This document shows positions 1 to 7,258 of a stretch of 42,944 nt of DNA, piece after piece. The notes under the pieces were generated by a model. That model saw only the letters and a program-made list of their open reading frames with translations, did no database searches and was not told the DNA's origin. The translations under genes and the position numbers were made by a program. The DNA is from a virus, in the IMG/VR virus record IMGVR_UViG_3300031785_000013, positions 1 to 42,944 of that record; one strand, 5' to 3'. How positions within the stretch are numbered: position 1 is the first letter of the stretch; every line of letters starts with the position of its first letter.

Positions 1-55
1 TTATGATTCCCGCCGCTTCGCCGCACTGAACCTTCCCCTGGCGGAGCCACACGAT

Positions 56-213
<158 letters not shown>

Positions 214-223
214 AAATCAAAAC

Positions 224-1315
224 TCAGCCGGTGATCTGGCTCAAATCCAGGTCGGCAACGGCCTCGGTCCACACCACCTCTTCGTGATCCGCCTCGTAGT
301 TCTTGGTCATCTTCCGCGTGCTGTGCCCGGCCAGCTTTTGCCCATCCTTGCCCGCTTTTTTGTACAGGTGCAGGCTCAGGGCGCGCAGCTCATGGAAGCC
401 CGGCTGTTGGGCCGGTGACCAGTCTGGGTAGGGATTGGCGGCGTCCCTGGCTGCTTTAAATGCCCGGGTGAGATAGCGGGTATCGACCTGGGTCCAATGG
501 CGGCCGCTCGCTACCCGGCGCTCCGGCTTGCGGTGAACCAGGAACGGGGAGGGCACGTCATCCCGGCAGCGGGCCACCAGAGCTTTGAGCTGCGGCGTCA
601 TCGGTAACCGGATCCAGCCGGCATCACTGGCACGCCGGGTCTTGTGCTGGGCAACGTGCAGCGCGTCGTCCCAGATGTCATCAAACCGCATGGTCGTGAT
701 GTCCTCGCGGCGCTGGGCGGTCAGCAGGGCCAGATCAATCGCATTCTGCAGCCAGGGCTCCGCCACGGCATAGATCGCCTGGACGCCGGCCACGGTATGC
801 CGACGCCGCGCCTTCTTCTCGGGCCTGGGTATCGTCGCCTCGGCGGGGTTGTCCGCCACCAGACCTTTTGCGGCCGCATGGTTGAGCAGATCCGCCAGGA
901 TGGCACGGGCCTGATTCGACGCCCGCGGCGTCAGGCTGTCGAGGAACGCCGAGACCATGCCGATGGTGATCTGGGCGACGTCACGCTCGCCCAGCGCCGC
1001 CCGGATCTGCCGGAAGCGCACCGCGTACAGGTCCAGCGTGGCCTGGGCCAGCTCCCGGGGCGGCAGTACCTGGGCCTCGTAGTAGTCCAGAAACCCGTTG
1101 AGGCTCACGGAATCGCCCATCACGTCCGCCACCAGGTCGCCGCCGGCCATGAGCAGGCCGTTAAGCTGGTTCGCCGCGGCGACGGCCTTGGCGCGATCTA
1201 CGCCCATGCCGTGCCATGTCCCTGTGTCCGGCCGGCGGTACTTGAACGCCCGGCCGTTCGCATAGAGGTTCGGCGGCAATCCGCTGTTTCGCTTCTTCCT
1301 GGGCCTCGGCGCCAT
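224..1315 (-). CDS. int: Lambda-type tyrosine integrase
   Basis: Site-specific recombinase of 363 residues (lambda Int has 356) that would integrate and excise the phage at tRNA-Pro. The N-terminus (SGLPPNLYANGRAFKYRRPD) closely matches the lambda Int arm-binding domain. A core-binding region follows, then the catalytic domain with R202 (TAQRRED), K225 (HKTRR), H308-x-x-R311 (FHELRAL), H331 (LAGHS) and the nucleophile Y340 (TKNYEAD). All expected catalytic residues are present. The start was placed at ATG 1315 because it overlaps the excisionase stop by one base (TGATG) and the lambda-like domain begins there. The 3' end abuts attL, as in lambda. Confidence 0.95.
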   Translation of the reverse strand: MAPRPRKKRNSGLPPNLYANGRAFKYRRPDTGTWHGMGVDRAKAVAAANQLNGLLMAGGDLVADVMGDSVSLNGFLDYYEAQVLPPRELAQATLDLYAVRFRQIRAALGERDVAQITIGMVSAFLDSLTPRASNQARAILADLLNHAAAKGLVADNPAEATIPRPEKKARRRHTVAGVQAIYAVAEPWLQNAIDLALLTAQRREDITTMRFDDIWDDALHVAQHKTRRASDAGWIRLPMTPQLKALVARCRDDVPSPFLVHRKPERRVASGRHWTQVDTRYLTRAFKAARDAANPYPDWSPAQQPGFHELRALSLHLYKKAGKDGQKLAGHSTRKMTKNYEADHEEVVWTEAVADLDLSQITG

Positions 1316-1527
1316 CAGCTCGCCCTCAGTACGGCATCGACCAGTTCGTCGCCAGTCTGGCGCTGGTAGGCCGTCCAGTCCACAAACCACAGCTTGCCCA
1401 CCTGCTGCCCGGGCAGATCGCCGCGCTTGAGCTGGTTGCGTATCGCCTGGGCGGTGAGCGGGGTGCCGTTCTCACCCCAGACCCGCCGCTGGAACTCGGT
1501 GATGTTGATCAGTTCTCGCTGGAGCAT
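1315..1527 (-). CDS. xis: Excisionase (Xis-like)
   Basis: A basic 70-residue protein directly upstream of and overlapping int. It has a small winged-helix pattern: a helix-turn-helix segment (NITEFQRRVWG, then TAQAIRNQLKRGDLPG), then a wing (QQVGKLWFVDWTAYQ). This fits phage excisionases, which bend attR/attL DNA and direct Int toward excision. The start at ATG 1527 is supported by a strong GGAGG at 1533-1538. Identification rests on fold pattern and gene position, since Xis sequences diverge widely. Confidence 0.75.
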   Translation of the reverse strand: MLQRELINITEFQRRVWGENGTPLTAQAIRNQLKRGDLPGQQVGKLWFVDWTAYQRQTGDELVDAVLRAS

Positions 1528-1528
1528 T

Positions 1529-1786
1529 TCAGCCTCCTTCCTCCTGGGTGAGCAGGGCACGTGCCTCCGTCAGTGCCTCCGGCATTTCGCCATCGGCATA
1601 AAGCTGGCCGGCATCCCGGCAATCGCCCCATTCGCCATCCACCTTGACGGCGTAGATTTCGAGCATGTCGGCGGCTTTGGCGAGCGCTGTTTCCAGAGCT
1701 GCCATGCGCTCCCGCATCTCCGCCAGTTCCCTTTCGGCCACCGGGTTCCCGGCGGTCACGTCGTAGAGGTCCAGGTATTTGCCCAT
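1529..1786 (-). CDS. Small acidic phage protein, unknown
   Basis: An 85-residue acidic protein with a central predicted helix rich in Glu, Ala and Met (about residues 15-45, heptad-like, may form a coiled coil) and an acidic tail (LTQEEGG). I do not recognise the family. ATGATG offers starts at 1789 or 1786, and the second has better spacing from GGGAGG. The start overlaps the stop of the upstream gene and the stop lies two bases from the xis start, so it is a translationally coupled member of the leftward early operon. Confidence 0.6.
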   Translation of the reverse strand: MGKYLDLYDVTAGNPVAERELAEMRERMAALETALAKAADMLEIYAVKVDGEWGDCRDAGQLYADGEMPEALTEARALLTQEEGG

Positions 1787-2022
1787 CATTCCTCCCTGCC
1801 GCGCTGGCCGGCCAGCGCTTGCATGGTTTCGGACCACCACAGCCGCTCGGCGTGCTGTCCGGCCTCGTATGCTGCATCAATCAGTCGGGCCAGAGCCGCG
1901 CCTGCGTGGTCATCATCGAGGGCGACAATTGCGGACCCATGCCCTGGCACGTGGAAACAGGCATGGCCGGAGCGATCATCGGGCGTCGCGGAGTTCGCGT
2001 ACCATTCGTATCTGAGTTTCAC
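1786..2022 (-). CDS. Small early protein, unknown
   Basis: A 78-residue protein starting at GTG 2022 (KLRYEWYANSATPDDRSG...), chosen because GGGAGGGGAG lies just upstream and the GTGA overlap couples it to the preceding gene. The middle (GHGSAIVALDDDHAGAALARLIDAAYEAGQ, shown here only as a span of residues 30-60) alternates beta and helix patterns. No family is recognised. It overlaps its downstream neighbour as well, in line with a tightly packed early operon of accessory genes. Confidence 0.55.
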   Translation of the reverse strand: MKLRYEWYANSATPDDRSGHACFHVPGHGSAIVALDDDHAGAALARLIDAAYEAGQHAERLWWSETMQALAGQRGREE

Positions 2023-2345
2023 TGCTCCCCTCCCTCTGCCATGGCGGCAGCGGCGCGATGGTCGAGACTTGCCGCTTTGGCGTTCCATGCCTCGATGTTC
2101 ACGCCGCGAAGATCATCGCGCTCGGTGCCCCAGTATCCGATCTCTACCCCGATGGGAGTAATTTCGTACCAGCCCCAAGCGCCACCGTCTGTCTCTCGGT
2201 GCCGGTTTTTCTTCCGCTCAATACGCAGCACCGGGTCTCCGAACATGAATCCGTTGGGTGGCCGCCGGCGCGCGATATAGCGAGCCAACGCCGGCAGATA
2301 GTCTTGTGGCTCCAGCAGCTCGCGGTCTGTGCGCTCAGCGGTCAT
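2019..2345 (-). CDS. Early phage protein, unknown
   Basis: A 108-residue charged protein. It begins MTAERTDRELLEPQDY, has an Arg-rich turn (YIARRRPPNG), a beta-rich middle with aromatic residues (GGAWGWYEITPIGVEIGYWG) and an Ala-rich C-terminus. GGAGGTGACCC before ATG 2345 is a good ribosome site. The gene overlaps its upstream neighbour by 11 bases. Function is not recognised; position alone says it belongs to the PL operon. Confidence 0.6.
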   Translation of the reverse strand: MTAERTDRELLEPQDYLPALARYIARRRPPNGFMFGDPVLRIERKKNRHRETDGGAWGWYEITPIGVEIGYWGTERDDLRGVNIEAWNAKAASLDHRAAAAMAEGGEQ

Positions 2346-2535
2346 GGGTCACCTCCACCGGCACATGCCAGGGCAGTTCGCGGAACGGGTGATGTGCGTA
2401 GTAGCCGGAGTAGGGCAGCAGGGCCATGAATAACCGGTACCAGCCGGGCATCCAGGTCGGCACCAGCTTCACGGTCAGCAGGTACGCTGCTGCTCCGGCG
2501 ATCATCAGTGCGATGTGTCGGGTGCGCTCAGTCAT
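2335..2535 (-). CDS. Small membrane protein
   Basis: A 66-residue protein (MTERTRHIALMIAGAAAYLL...) with one clear transmembrane segment at about residues 7-25 and a second, weaker hydrophobic stretch (LFMALLPYSGYY) at about 36-48. The start at ATG 2535 was chosen because AGGAGG sits 9 bases upstream and the hydrophobic segment begins right after it; longer forms would extend into the preceding gene. Inner membrane location is likely. Role unknown. Confidence 0.6.
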   Translation of the reverse strand: MTERTRHIALMIAGAAAYLLTVKLVPTWMPGWYRLFMALLPYSGYYAHHPFRELPWHVPVEVTHDR

Positions 2536-2785
2536 TGGGTTGTTCCTCCTGTATGGGTGGCCCGACCAGAATTGGATAGGCGGGATCATCCAGTTGGCAG
2601 ACGAAAAGAAACAACCCAAACAGCGCCTCTGCGACAACCAGCAGTGCATCCAGGGCGACGTGCTTCCCTGCTACGGCTGGGCACTCGGTGTCGAGATCGC
2701 CGAGCCACACTGGGATGCCGAACATCCGCCCATGGTTCGTGTATCCGGCGGCTAGCGCTTCCTTCTCAGTCAGGAATCCCAGCAT
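2528..2785 (-). CDS. Early phage protein with hydrophobic stretch, unknown
   Basis: An 85-residue protein (MLGFLTEKEALAAGYTNHGR...) with a hydrophobic run near residues 48-66 (LLVVAEALFGLFLFVC) that could be one membrane helix, then a Pro/Glu-rich tail. ATG 2785 or GTG 2788 may be the start; both lie behind GAAGGAGGGTGA. It overlaps the stop of the 400-residue gene upstream and the start of the downstream membrane protein. Two consecutive small membrane candidates in an early operon hint at a host-envelope role, which is only inference. Confidence 0.55.
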   Translation of the reverse strand: MLGFLTEKEALAAGYTNHGRMFGIPVWLGDLDTECPAVAGKHVALDALLVVAEALFGLFLFVCQLDDPAYPILVGPPIQEEQPND

Positions 2786-3987
2786 CACTCACCCTCCTTC
2801 CCGGCGCGGAGACGGGCGGCTTCGGCGCGAAGAAATCCTGCTGCTCGGACCAATGTTTCGGGGTTGCCGGGCATCCGCTCAATTTCAAGCGCGGCCCATT
2901 CAAGGATTCCGGCTGGGCATGCCGCTATCTCCCGCTCGTCCGGGGCGGGGGCGGACAGCATTGGCAGCCACCCAAGGGGCTCGCCCTCACCGGCCGTGAA
3001 ACAATCCTGCTGCCAGTCCCAGCCGGCAATGTGCCATTCGTCGTCGCCGGAATCGTCGTAGGTGTTCGCCCCGATGGTCCAGGCAGGCCCCGAGTCGAAC
3101 CCGTCATTGACTCCGTGGTTGGTAAACTGGACCAGCAGCAGCACCATGGTGCCGTCGCGTGGCGCGGTGGACATGGGGCGCGGGGTTCCCGGCAACCCAT
3201 CAGGATCGCTTACAGGTTGCTGGGCTGCGGGCATGTCACAAGGTCCGGTGCCAGGGCGCTTGCAGGGCTGGCTACGACAGCATTCCGGCACCGCCACCTG
3301 GGGCGCCCGTTCCTTCAGCAGCCCCAGCAAGTGCTCTTTCTCACGATGCAGGGCGCGGTATGCCGGGCTGGACTTGATGGCCGTCTCGGTCAGGCCCGCC
3401 ACCTGGGGCGCGGGGTGGCCCAGTGTGGCCAGCGCCCGACCGACGGCGTTGTACAGCACAATCAGGCTCTCCGGCTTTTCAGTCATCACTGAGAAGATGC
3501 GCCCGGCCAACTCCGTGCCGCCCATGCCAGACAGTTCCGGACGGTATGTGCCGACGTCGTGGGCGGCATTGTCACGGTAAAACGCCACGCCTGCCGCGCT
3601 GGCAGTGCCCAAGTCGCAGATCAGCACGTCGCCCGCGCCAATTTCCAAGTCCACCGCCTCCCCCTCGGCATGGGAGCGGATACCCTCGATAGCTCGCTGG
3701 GCTGCAACCCACTTCTGCCCGGTCAGTGCCGAACTGTCCGGCCCCGCCGTTTCATACAGGCCATCGAGGAAACTGATCAGATCCTGCTCGGTTTTAAACT
3801 CCCGTCGTTCGGCATGGGAGAGGGCCTCCAACTGGCTGGCAACGGCGAGCATTTCATCGTGGGCAGATTTCGCCTCTTCCTCGCCGTCCCAATTGCCGCT
3901 CAGGGTGTGGCCCTGCTGGATTCCGAGCGCCTCTTCCCGAAGCATTTTTACCGCTCGCTTCAGCACTTCTCTCTGCTGCTCAGCCAT
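2785..3987 (-). CDS. Large early protein with DUF551-like segment, unknown
   Basis: At 400 residues this is the largest unidentified early gene. Residues about 1-65 are helical and charged. The middle region (about 110-230) contains GAGDVLICDLGTASAAGVAF and a long helix ending before a Cys-rich linker (ECCRSQPCKRP). The C-terminal third carries MSTAPRDGTMVLLLVQF, then a Trp-rich WHIAGWDWQQD and LGWLPM, the pattern of phage DUF551-type domains (APRDG...W...LP.). It looks like a modular fusion of separate early phage proteins. No catalytic motif is evident. Confidence 0.6.
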   Translation of the reverse strand: MAEQQREVLKRAVKMLREEALGIQQGHTLSGNWDGEEEAKSAHDEMLAVASQLEALSHAERREFKTEQDLISFLDGLYETAGPDSSALTGQKWVAAQRAIEGIRSHAEGEAVDLEIGAGDVLICDLGTASAAGVAFYRDNAAHDVGTYRPELSGMGGTELAGRIFSVMTEKPESLIVLYNAVGRALATLGHPAPQVAGLTETAIKSSPAYRALHREKEHLLGLLKERAPQVAVPECCRSQPCKRPGTGPCDMPAAQQPVSDPDGLPGTPRPMSTAPRDGTMVLLLVQFTNHGVNDGFDSGPAWTIGANTYDDSGDDEWHIAGWDWQQDCFTAGEGEPLGWLPMLSAPAPDEREIAACPAGILEWAALEIERMPGNPETLVRAAGFLRAEAARLRAGKEGE

Positions 3988-3996
3988 TGCGATCTC

Positions 3997-4290
3997 CTAA
4001 AACTCAAATTCCCACCGGTAACCGGCGCTGATGACGTTGAACCCGTGGTCCTGACCCGTCTCCATACTGCTGACGTGCTGGCCCTGCAGGTAGAAATTGC
4101 GGTACTCCACGCCGATCTGAACGTCGGCCACCCAGTCGGGCAGGGCGGTGTAAATCTCGGCGCGGTATTCCTGGCCCCGGATGATGGCTTTCTCTTCCAT
4201 TCCGATCTGGTAGCCCATGCCGCCCTGGACGTAGATCGTCGGGTCAGCCAGGGCGGCGCAGGGGAGCAGTAGCAGTGCGTAGCGGATCAT
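3997..4290 (-). CDS. Secreted beta-rich (outer-membrane-like) protein
   Basis: A 97-residue protein starting MIRYALLLLPCAALA, a short cleavable signal peptide with likely cleavage after ALA. The rest alternates polar and hydrophobic residues in beta strands (TIYVQGGMGYQIG, VADVQIGVEYRNFYLQG) and ends with an aromatic strand ISAGYRWEFEF whose last residue is Phe, as in outer-membrane beta proteins. It is short for a barrel (about four to five strands), so it may oligomerise or be periplasmic. GAGGAG lies 8 bases before ATG 4290. It sits just after ssb in the early operon, where its role is unknown. Confidence 0.6.
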   Translation of the reverse strand: MIRYALLLLPCAALADPTIYVQGGMGYQIGMEEKAIIRGQEYRAEIYTALPDWVADVQIGVEYRNFYLQGQHVSSMETGQDHGFNVISAGYRWEFEF

Positions 4291-4300
4291 GGGCGGCTCC

Positions 4301-4708
4301 TCAGAACGGCAGATCATCGGGGTCGTCTAAATCATCCGCCGGGGCGGATTGCTGGCCGCTGCCGGTATTGGCCGGCTCGTACCCCTGGGGGCTGCCGGAC
4401 TGGCGCGGCTCGCCCTGCAATTCGATCTCGCGCACCAGCACCTCCAGCGACATGCGCGTCTCGCCGTTGGATTCGTACTCCCGCGCCTTGAACTCGCCGG
4501 AAATCGTGGCCTTGCCGCCCTTGAGGATATGAGGCGCCAACTTCTCGCCGCGCTCGCCGAAGATCACCGCCGTGACCCAACTGGTGTGCTTGTTCTCGCC
4601 CCAGCCGGCCTCCACCGGGCAGCGAACCGTGGTGATGGCCTTGCCGTTGGGCGTGTAGCGGACCTGTGCGTCTTGGCCGAATCGTGTTGTGAAGGTGAGG
4701 ATGTTCAT
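4301..4708 (-). CDS. ssb: Single-stranded DNA-binding protein
   Basis: A 135-residue protein with an OB-fold pattern: an N-terminal strand MNILTFTTRFGQDAQVRY, then GKAITTVRCPV, TSWVTAVIFGERGEKLAPHI, LKGGKATISGEF and RMSLEVLVREIEL. A Gly/Gln/Ser linker leads to the acidic tip DDLDDPDDLPF, the hallmark of bacterial SSB tails that recruit repair and replication partners. It is shorter than host SSB (about 165-180), as usual for phage copies. It lies one gene from recT and probably supports recombination and replication of phage DNA. Confidence 0.9.
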   Translation of the reverse strand: MNILTFTTRFGQDAQVRYTPNGKAITTVRCPVEAGWGENKHTSWVTAVIFGERGEKLAPHILKGGKATISGEFKAREYESNGETRMSLEVLVREIELQGEPRQSGSPQGYEPANTGSGQQSAPADDLDDPDDLPF

Positions 4709-4953
4709 TCTTCCTCCTCGTCATCGTCGGAACACTCGTCGATGCCCTGAACGCACCCCATGGACCACTCGCGGTCGCGGAAATCGCCACGAGGGTCGTT
4801 CTGACCTTCAGTGCCGAAAAAGTCGTACCCGCGAAGATCGTCCAGCATTGCATCCAACGCCTCGGCAATACCTTCTGCATCATCCGGATCATTGATCGCC
4901 AGTTCGCCAAGGCGCCCGACGACTTTGCTTACTCGCTGCTGTACTCGATTCAT
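4705..4953 (-). CDS. Small acidic protein, unknown
   Basis: An 82-residue protein (MNRVQQRVSKVVGRLGELAI...) with helical N-terminal half, a segment RGYDFFGTEGQNDPRGDFRDREW and an extremely acidic C-terminus (DECSDDDEEEE). The start at ATG 4953 follows GGAGAGAGAT. On the message, a TCCCC-TTCG-GGGGA hairpin (4973-4986) sits just upstream of that site. Very acidic small phage proteins sometimes mimic DNA or inhibit host nucleases, but nothing specific supports that here. Confidence 0.6.
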   Translation of the reverse strand: MNRVQQRVSKVVGRLGELAINDPDDAEGIAEALDAMLDDLRGYDFFGTEGQNDPRGDFRDREWSMGCVQGIDECSDDDEEEE

Positions 4954-5361
4954 ATCTCTCTCCGTTGTCAGTTCCCCCGAAGGGGATGCGGTGGCCGGTG
5001 CTGATCTCCGGCTTCGGTGGTCACGTAACCGCGTCGAATTGGTCATGCGTGAACCAGGGCGTGAACCCGGGCGCTTGGCAACTCGATACAGCGCATCAGC
5101 CTGCGCATTCACCGCATCGGAGGTGTGATCTGGCGGCGGTGTTCTCGGGAGCCCGTGGCCAGCGCCCCGCCGCGCGTCCCTCAGCTTTTCAGATCACACC
5201 CCGATAAGGTGGCCGGTTACGCCGGCCAGACGCCGGGGCTTTCTCCCGGGCGGTGCATGACTGCCAATCCTCCGTTCTGCTGCCGCCGATTCAGGGCTGG
5301 CGGCTGTGGCCTCGCGAAAATGTCAGCGGGTAAGGCCCGCCACTCCCCGGTGAGCGCCGGA
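4954..5361 (-). other. Gene-free stretch in early operon with nested inverted repeats
   Basis: I find no convincing gene in these 408 bases on either strand. They contain an 11-bp perfect inverted repeat (GGTGTGATCTG at 5122-5132, CAGATCACACC at 5190-5200) enclosing a second stem (GCGGCGG 5133-5139, CCGCCGC 5167-5173), a CGCCGGG/CCC-GGCG hairpin near 5230-5253, and a TTCG-capped hairpin at 4973-4986 just before the downstream gene. It separates recT from its downstream neighbours in an otherwise overlapping operon. A small RNA, processing site or remnant of a lost gene are all possible. Confidence 0.5.
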
Positions 5362-6411
5362 TTAAGCTGCTTGCTCCATGGCCTGGATGTACTCGACGGC
5401 GTCGGCGGACAGGTGCTTGAGCACGAACTCCCGTTCTTCGGCGTCCAGCTCGCCCAGCACTTCCTCGACGGCGCCACGGTCATCGCTGGAAACCGCATCG
5501 TGAATCGCGTCCTTGATGTCGTTGAACTGAGCGATGCCGCTTTTCTCCAGCTCGTCGGCCTGCTTCTTGCCCTCGACTTTGTGGCCCTTCTCGAATGAGT
5601 TGTAGAGGGCGATCCATACGTGATCGGGCAGGGACAGCCGCATCATGTAGAACTTCAGCGCATCGCCCTTGCGTAGCAGCTCCATGTACTCGGCGTGCTG
5701 CTCGATGGTGTAGGCCGTGCCCTCGGATTGGTGCAGGGCCTCGACGGCCAGATCCACTCGGCGCCGGTTCGGCGTTTGTGGCCAGGACTTGTAGGCCCGC
5801 TTGAGGATGGTTTTCTTCGCCATTTCCTCGTACCACTGTTTCCACGGGCCGCCGCCTTTCTGGTAAGCCTTGCTGGTGTCGCGAATCTTGTTGATTTCCT
5901 CCACCGGCATGACTTCCGTGAGGATTTCACCATCGGGCAGCTTGGCGATGCAGTACCCGCCCTTGATGGCGCCCCGGTCGCTGAACGGGTCTGCTTCGTG
6001 GTCCGGCGCCAGGGCAGGGCCGCGCCATGAGAATTTGTCGTGCTCGTAGACCAGCTCGACCTTTGCCCACTTGATGGCGCCGGCATCGGTGGCGATCTTG
6101 GAAAGGCCGCGATAGCTAATGTCCAGGCAGATCGCGCCATCACGCGGCACCAGGTAGGCATGGGCGCTGGCAGGGTTCAGGCTGATACCGATGGCCGCCA
6201 CGTTCAGCACTGCGGCTTGCAAGCTGTTCGGGTTGTTCGCCGCCGTCTTCAGCGTGAACTCGTTTTTGAGCAACTGCTGACGGGCGAACAAGCATTCCTG
6301 AGCGAAATCCACCAGGGAGCCGTTCGCGGCGTCCAACTCCATGAACTTCGCTTCCTGCTTCTTGATGATGTCGATGGCCTGTACTGCCATCTGCTTACCT
6401 TGATTGCTCAT
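5362..6411 (-). CDS. recT: RecT-family single-strand annealing protein
   Basis: A 349-residue annealing recombinase of the RecT/Redbeta group. It shows the family core: ANNPNSLQAAVLNVAAIGIS, then LNPASAHAYLVPR, ICLDISYRGLSKIATDAGAI and a conserved WKQWYEEMAKKTILKRAYK region. The C-terminal third (from about residue 260) is acidic and helical. It would anneal complementary single strands during phage recombination, with SSB encoded two genes downstream. AGGAG precedes ATG 6411. No RecE/YqaJ exonuclease is next to it, which is unusual; partner nucleases may be those of the right arm or of the host. Confidence 0.92.
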   Translation of the reverse strand: MSNQGKQMAVQAIDIIKKQEAKFMELDAANGSLVDFAQECLFARQQLLKNEFTLKTAANNPNSLQAAVLNVAAIGISLNPASAHAYLVPRDGAICLDISYRGLSKIATDAGAIKWAKVELVYEHDKFSWRGPALAPDHEADPFSDRGAIKGGYCIAKLPDGEILTEVMPVEEINKIRDTSKAYQKGGGPWKQWYEEMAKKTILKRAYKSWPQTPNRRRVDLAVEALHQSEGTAYTIEQHAEYMELLRKGDALKFYMMRLSLPDHVWIALYNSFEKGHKVEGKKQADELEKSGIAQFNDIKDAIHDAVSSDDRGAVEEVLGELDAEEREFVLKHLSADAVEYIQAMEQAA

Positions 6412-6426
6412 GTCGTGCTCCTATCG

Positions 6427-6450
6427 AATAAAAGGCGGGGCGGACCCCGC
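6427..6450 (-). terminator. Possible weak terminator upstream of recT
   Basis: On the minus strand GCGGGG-TCCG-CCCCGC (6435-6450) is followed by CTTTTATT. The stem is strong but the T run is short, so this may be a partial terminator that makes recT expression depend on antitermination, or just a stable hairpin. Confidence 0.4.
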
Positions 6451-6458
6451 AAACCGAA

Positions 6459-6722
6459 TCAGCGCTTCGGTTCGTTCAATTCCTGTCTTTTCAGCCGCGC
6501 GATGAGTTGGTTCACTTTGCGGTGCGTGTAGATCATTCGGCCCCGGTACTTCGCCTTACCGCCAGACGGCCACCAGTCAATGCGCTCACCACCGAATACC
6601 CGCGAGAAGTGGTAGGGGCTGTGCTGGGTCCAGCCTTTGGTATCGGCCTTCTCCAGCATTTTTGCCCGGTGCTTCTTCGTGTCTTCGCGCACTTCGCGCC
6701 AGAGGTCGCCCATGTCACTCAT
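6459..6722 (-). CDS. Small conserved-type phage protein, unknown
   Basis: An 87-residue basic protein (MSDMGDLWREVREDTKKHRA...) with a pattern seen in small phage proteins beside recombination genes: GWTQHSPYHFSRVFGGERID, then WWPSGGKAKYRGRMIYTHRK and a basic tail. The Trp/His/Tyr-rich core with many Arg and Lys suggests nucleic-acid binding, but this is inference. ATG 6722 is preferred over longer forms because it overlaps the upstream gene by only 8 bases. The ribosome site (AGAGG) is modest. Confidence 0.6.
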   Translation of the reverse strand: MSDMGDLWREVREDTKKHRAKMLEKADTKGWTQHSPYHFSRVFGGERIDWWPSGGKAKYRGRMIYTHRKVNQLIARLKRQELNEPKR

Positions 6723-7053
6723 TGCCGGCCTCTGTCGTATCGGTGTTCTGCTCGGCGAGGTAATCCGCATCGCGGCGAACCACGGCCACCATCATCGCGT
6801 TGCCGTTGTTGACGCTGACCTTGCCGAGGCAGTGCGACATCCGTTTGGTCAGGCCGGATTCCATGGGCATGGTCAGCATCGCCACGCGACCCAGCAGATC
6901 GGCGATGTCCTCCCAGCCCTGGAGTTCGTCGGCGAATTCATTGGCGGCCTCGAACGTCTCGTCGTCATCGCCTTGGAACTTCTCCGGATACGCCGCCTGC
7001 ATCAGCTCGAACATTTCCAGGTCATCCAGCGGCTGGTGTTTGCGCTTACTCAT
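6715..7053 (-). CDS. Acidic early protein, unknown
   Basis: A 112-residue acidic protein. The N-terminal half (MSKRKHQPLDDLEMFELMQA, then an Asp/Glu-rich helix with GWEDIADLLGRVAMLTMPME) looks helical; the C-terminal half has VSVNNGNAMMVAVVRRDADYLAEQ, possibly a beta hairpin plus helix. No family is recognised. It overlaps both neighbours by a few bases, as expected for a coupled member of the leftward early operon. Confidence 0.6.
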   Translation of the reverse strand: MSKRKHQPLDDLEMFELMQAAYPEKFQGDDDETFEAANEFADELQGWEDIADLLGRVAMLTMPMESGLTKRMSHCLGKVSVNNGNAMMVAVVRRDADYLAEQNTDTTEAGNE

Positions 7054-7258
7054 AACTCGCTCCTGCTATCCGTTCCGGGCAGTCGTAGCCCTCTGCTGTC
7101 TCCGCCGGCCAGTGGCCCTGAGCCACCATCAGGCAGGTGGTGCGCTCCTCGGCCAGCGCGTCTTGGTAGTCCTGCTCACCAATGACCGTCATCAGGGCGA
7201 CAAACGCGATGATCGTGGTGGCGCCCATGAGGATCTCGCCAAAGCTGTAGTTGCTCAT
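7046..7258 (-). CDS. Small single-span membrane protein
   Basis: A 70-residue protein (MSNYSFGEILMGATTIIAFVAL...) with one transmembrane helix at about residues 7-26, then a soluble tail with three Cys (TTCLMV, YDCPERI). ATG 7258 is chosen because it gives the hydrophobic segment near the N-terminus and a 4-base ATGA-type overlap with the gene upstream. Orientation is uncertain. Role unknown. Confidence 0.6.
   Translation of the reverse strand: MSNYSFGEILMGATTIIAFVALMTVIGEQDYQDALAEERTTCLMVAQGHWPAETAEGYDCPERIAGASYE

Noticed and set aside
644-1369. Plus-strand open frame opposite the integrase
   Set aside because: The integrase on the minus strand has every catalytic residue; this frame is its shadow.
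5125-5598. Plus-strand gene in the early operon gap and into recT
   Set aside because: It crosses into the reverse strand of recT, has no ribosome site and low-quality sequence; the gap is treated as non-coding.
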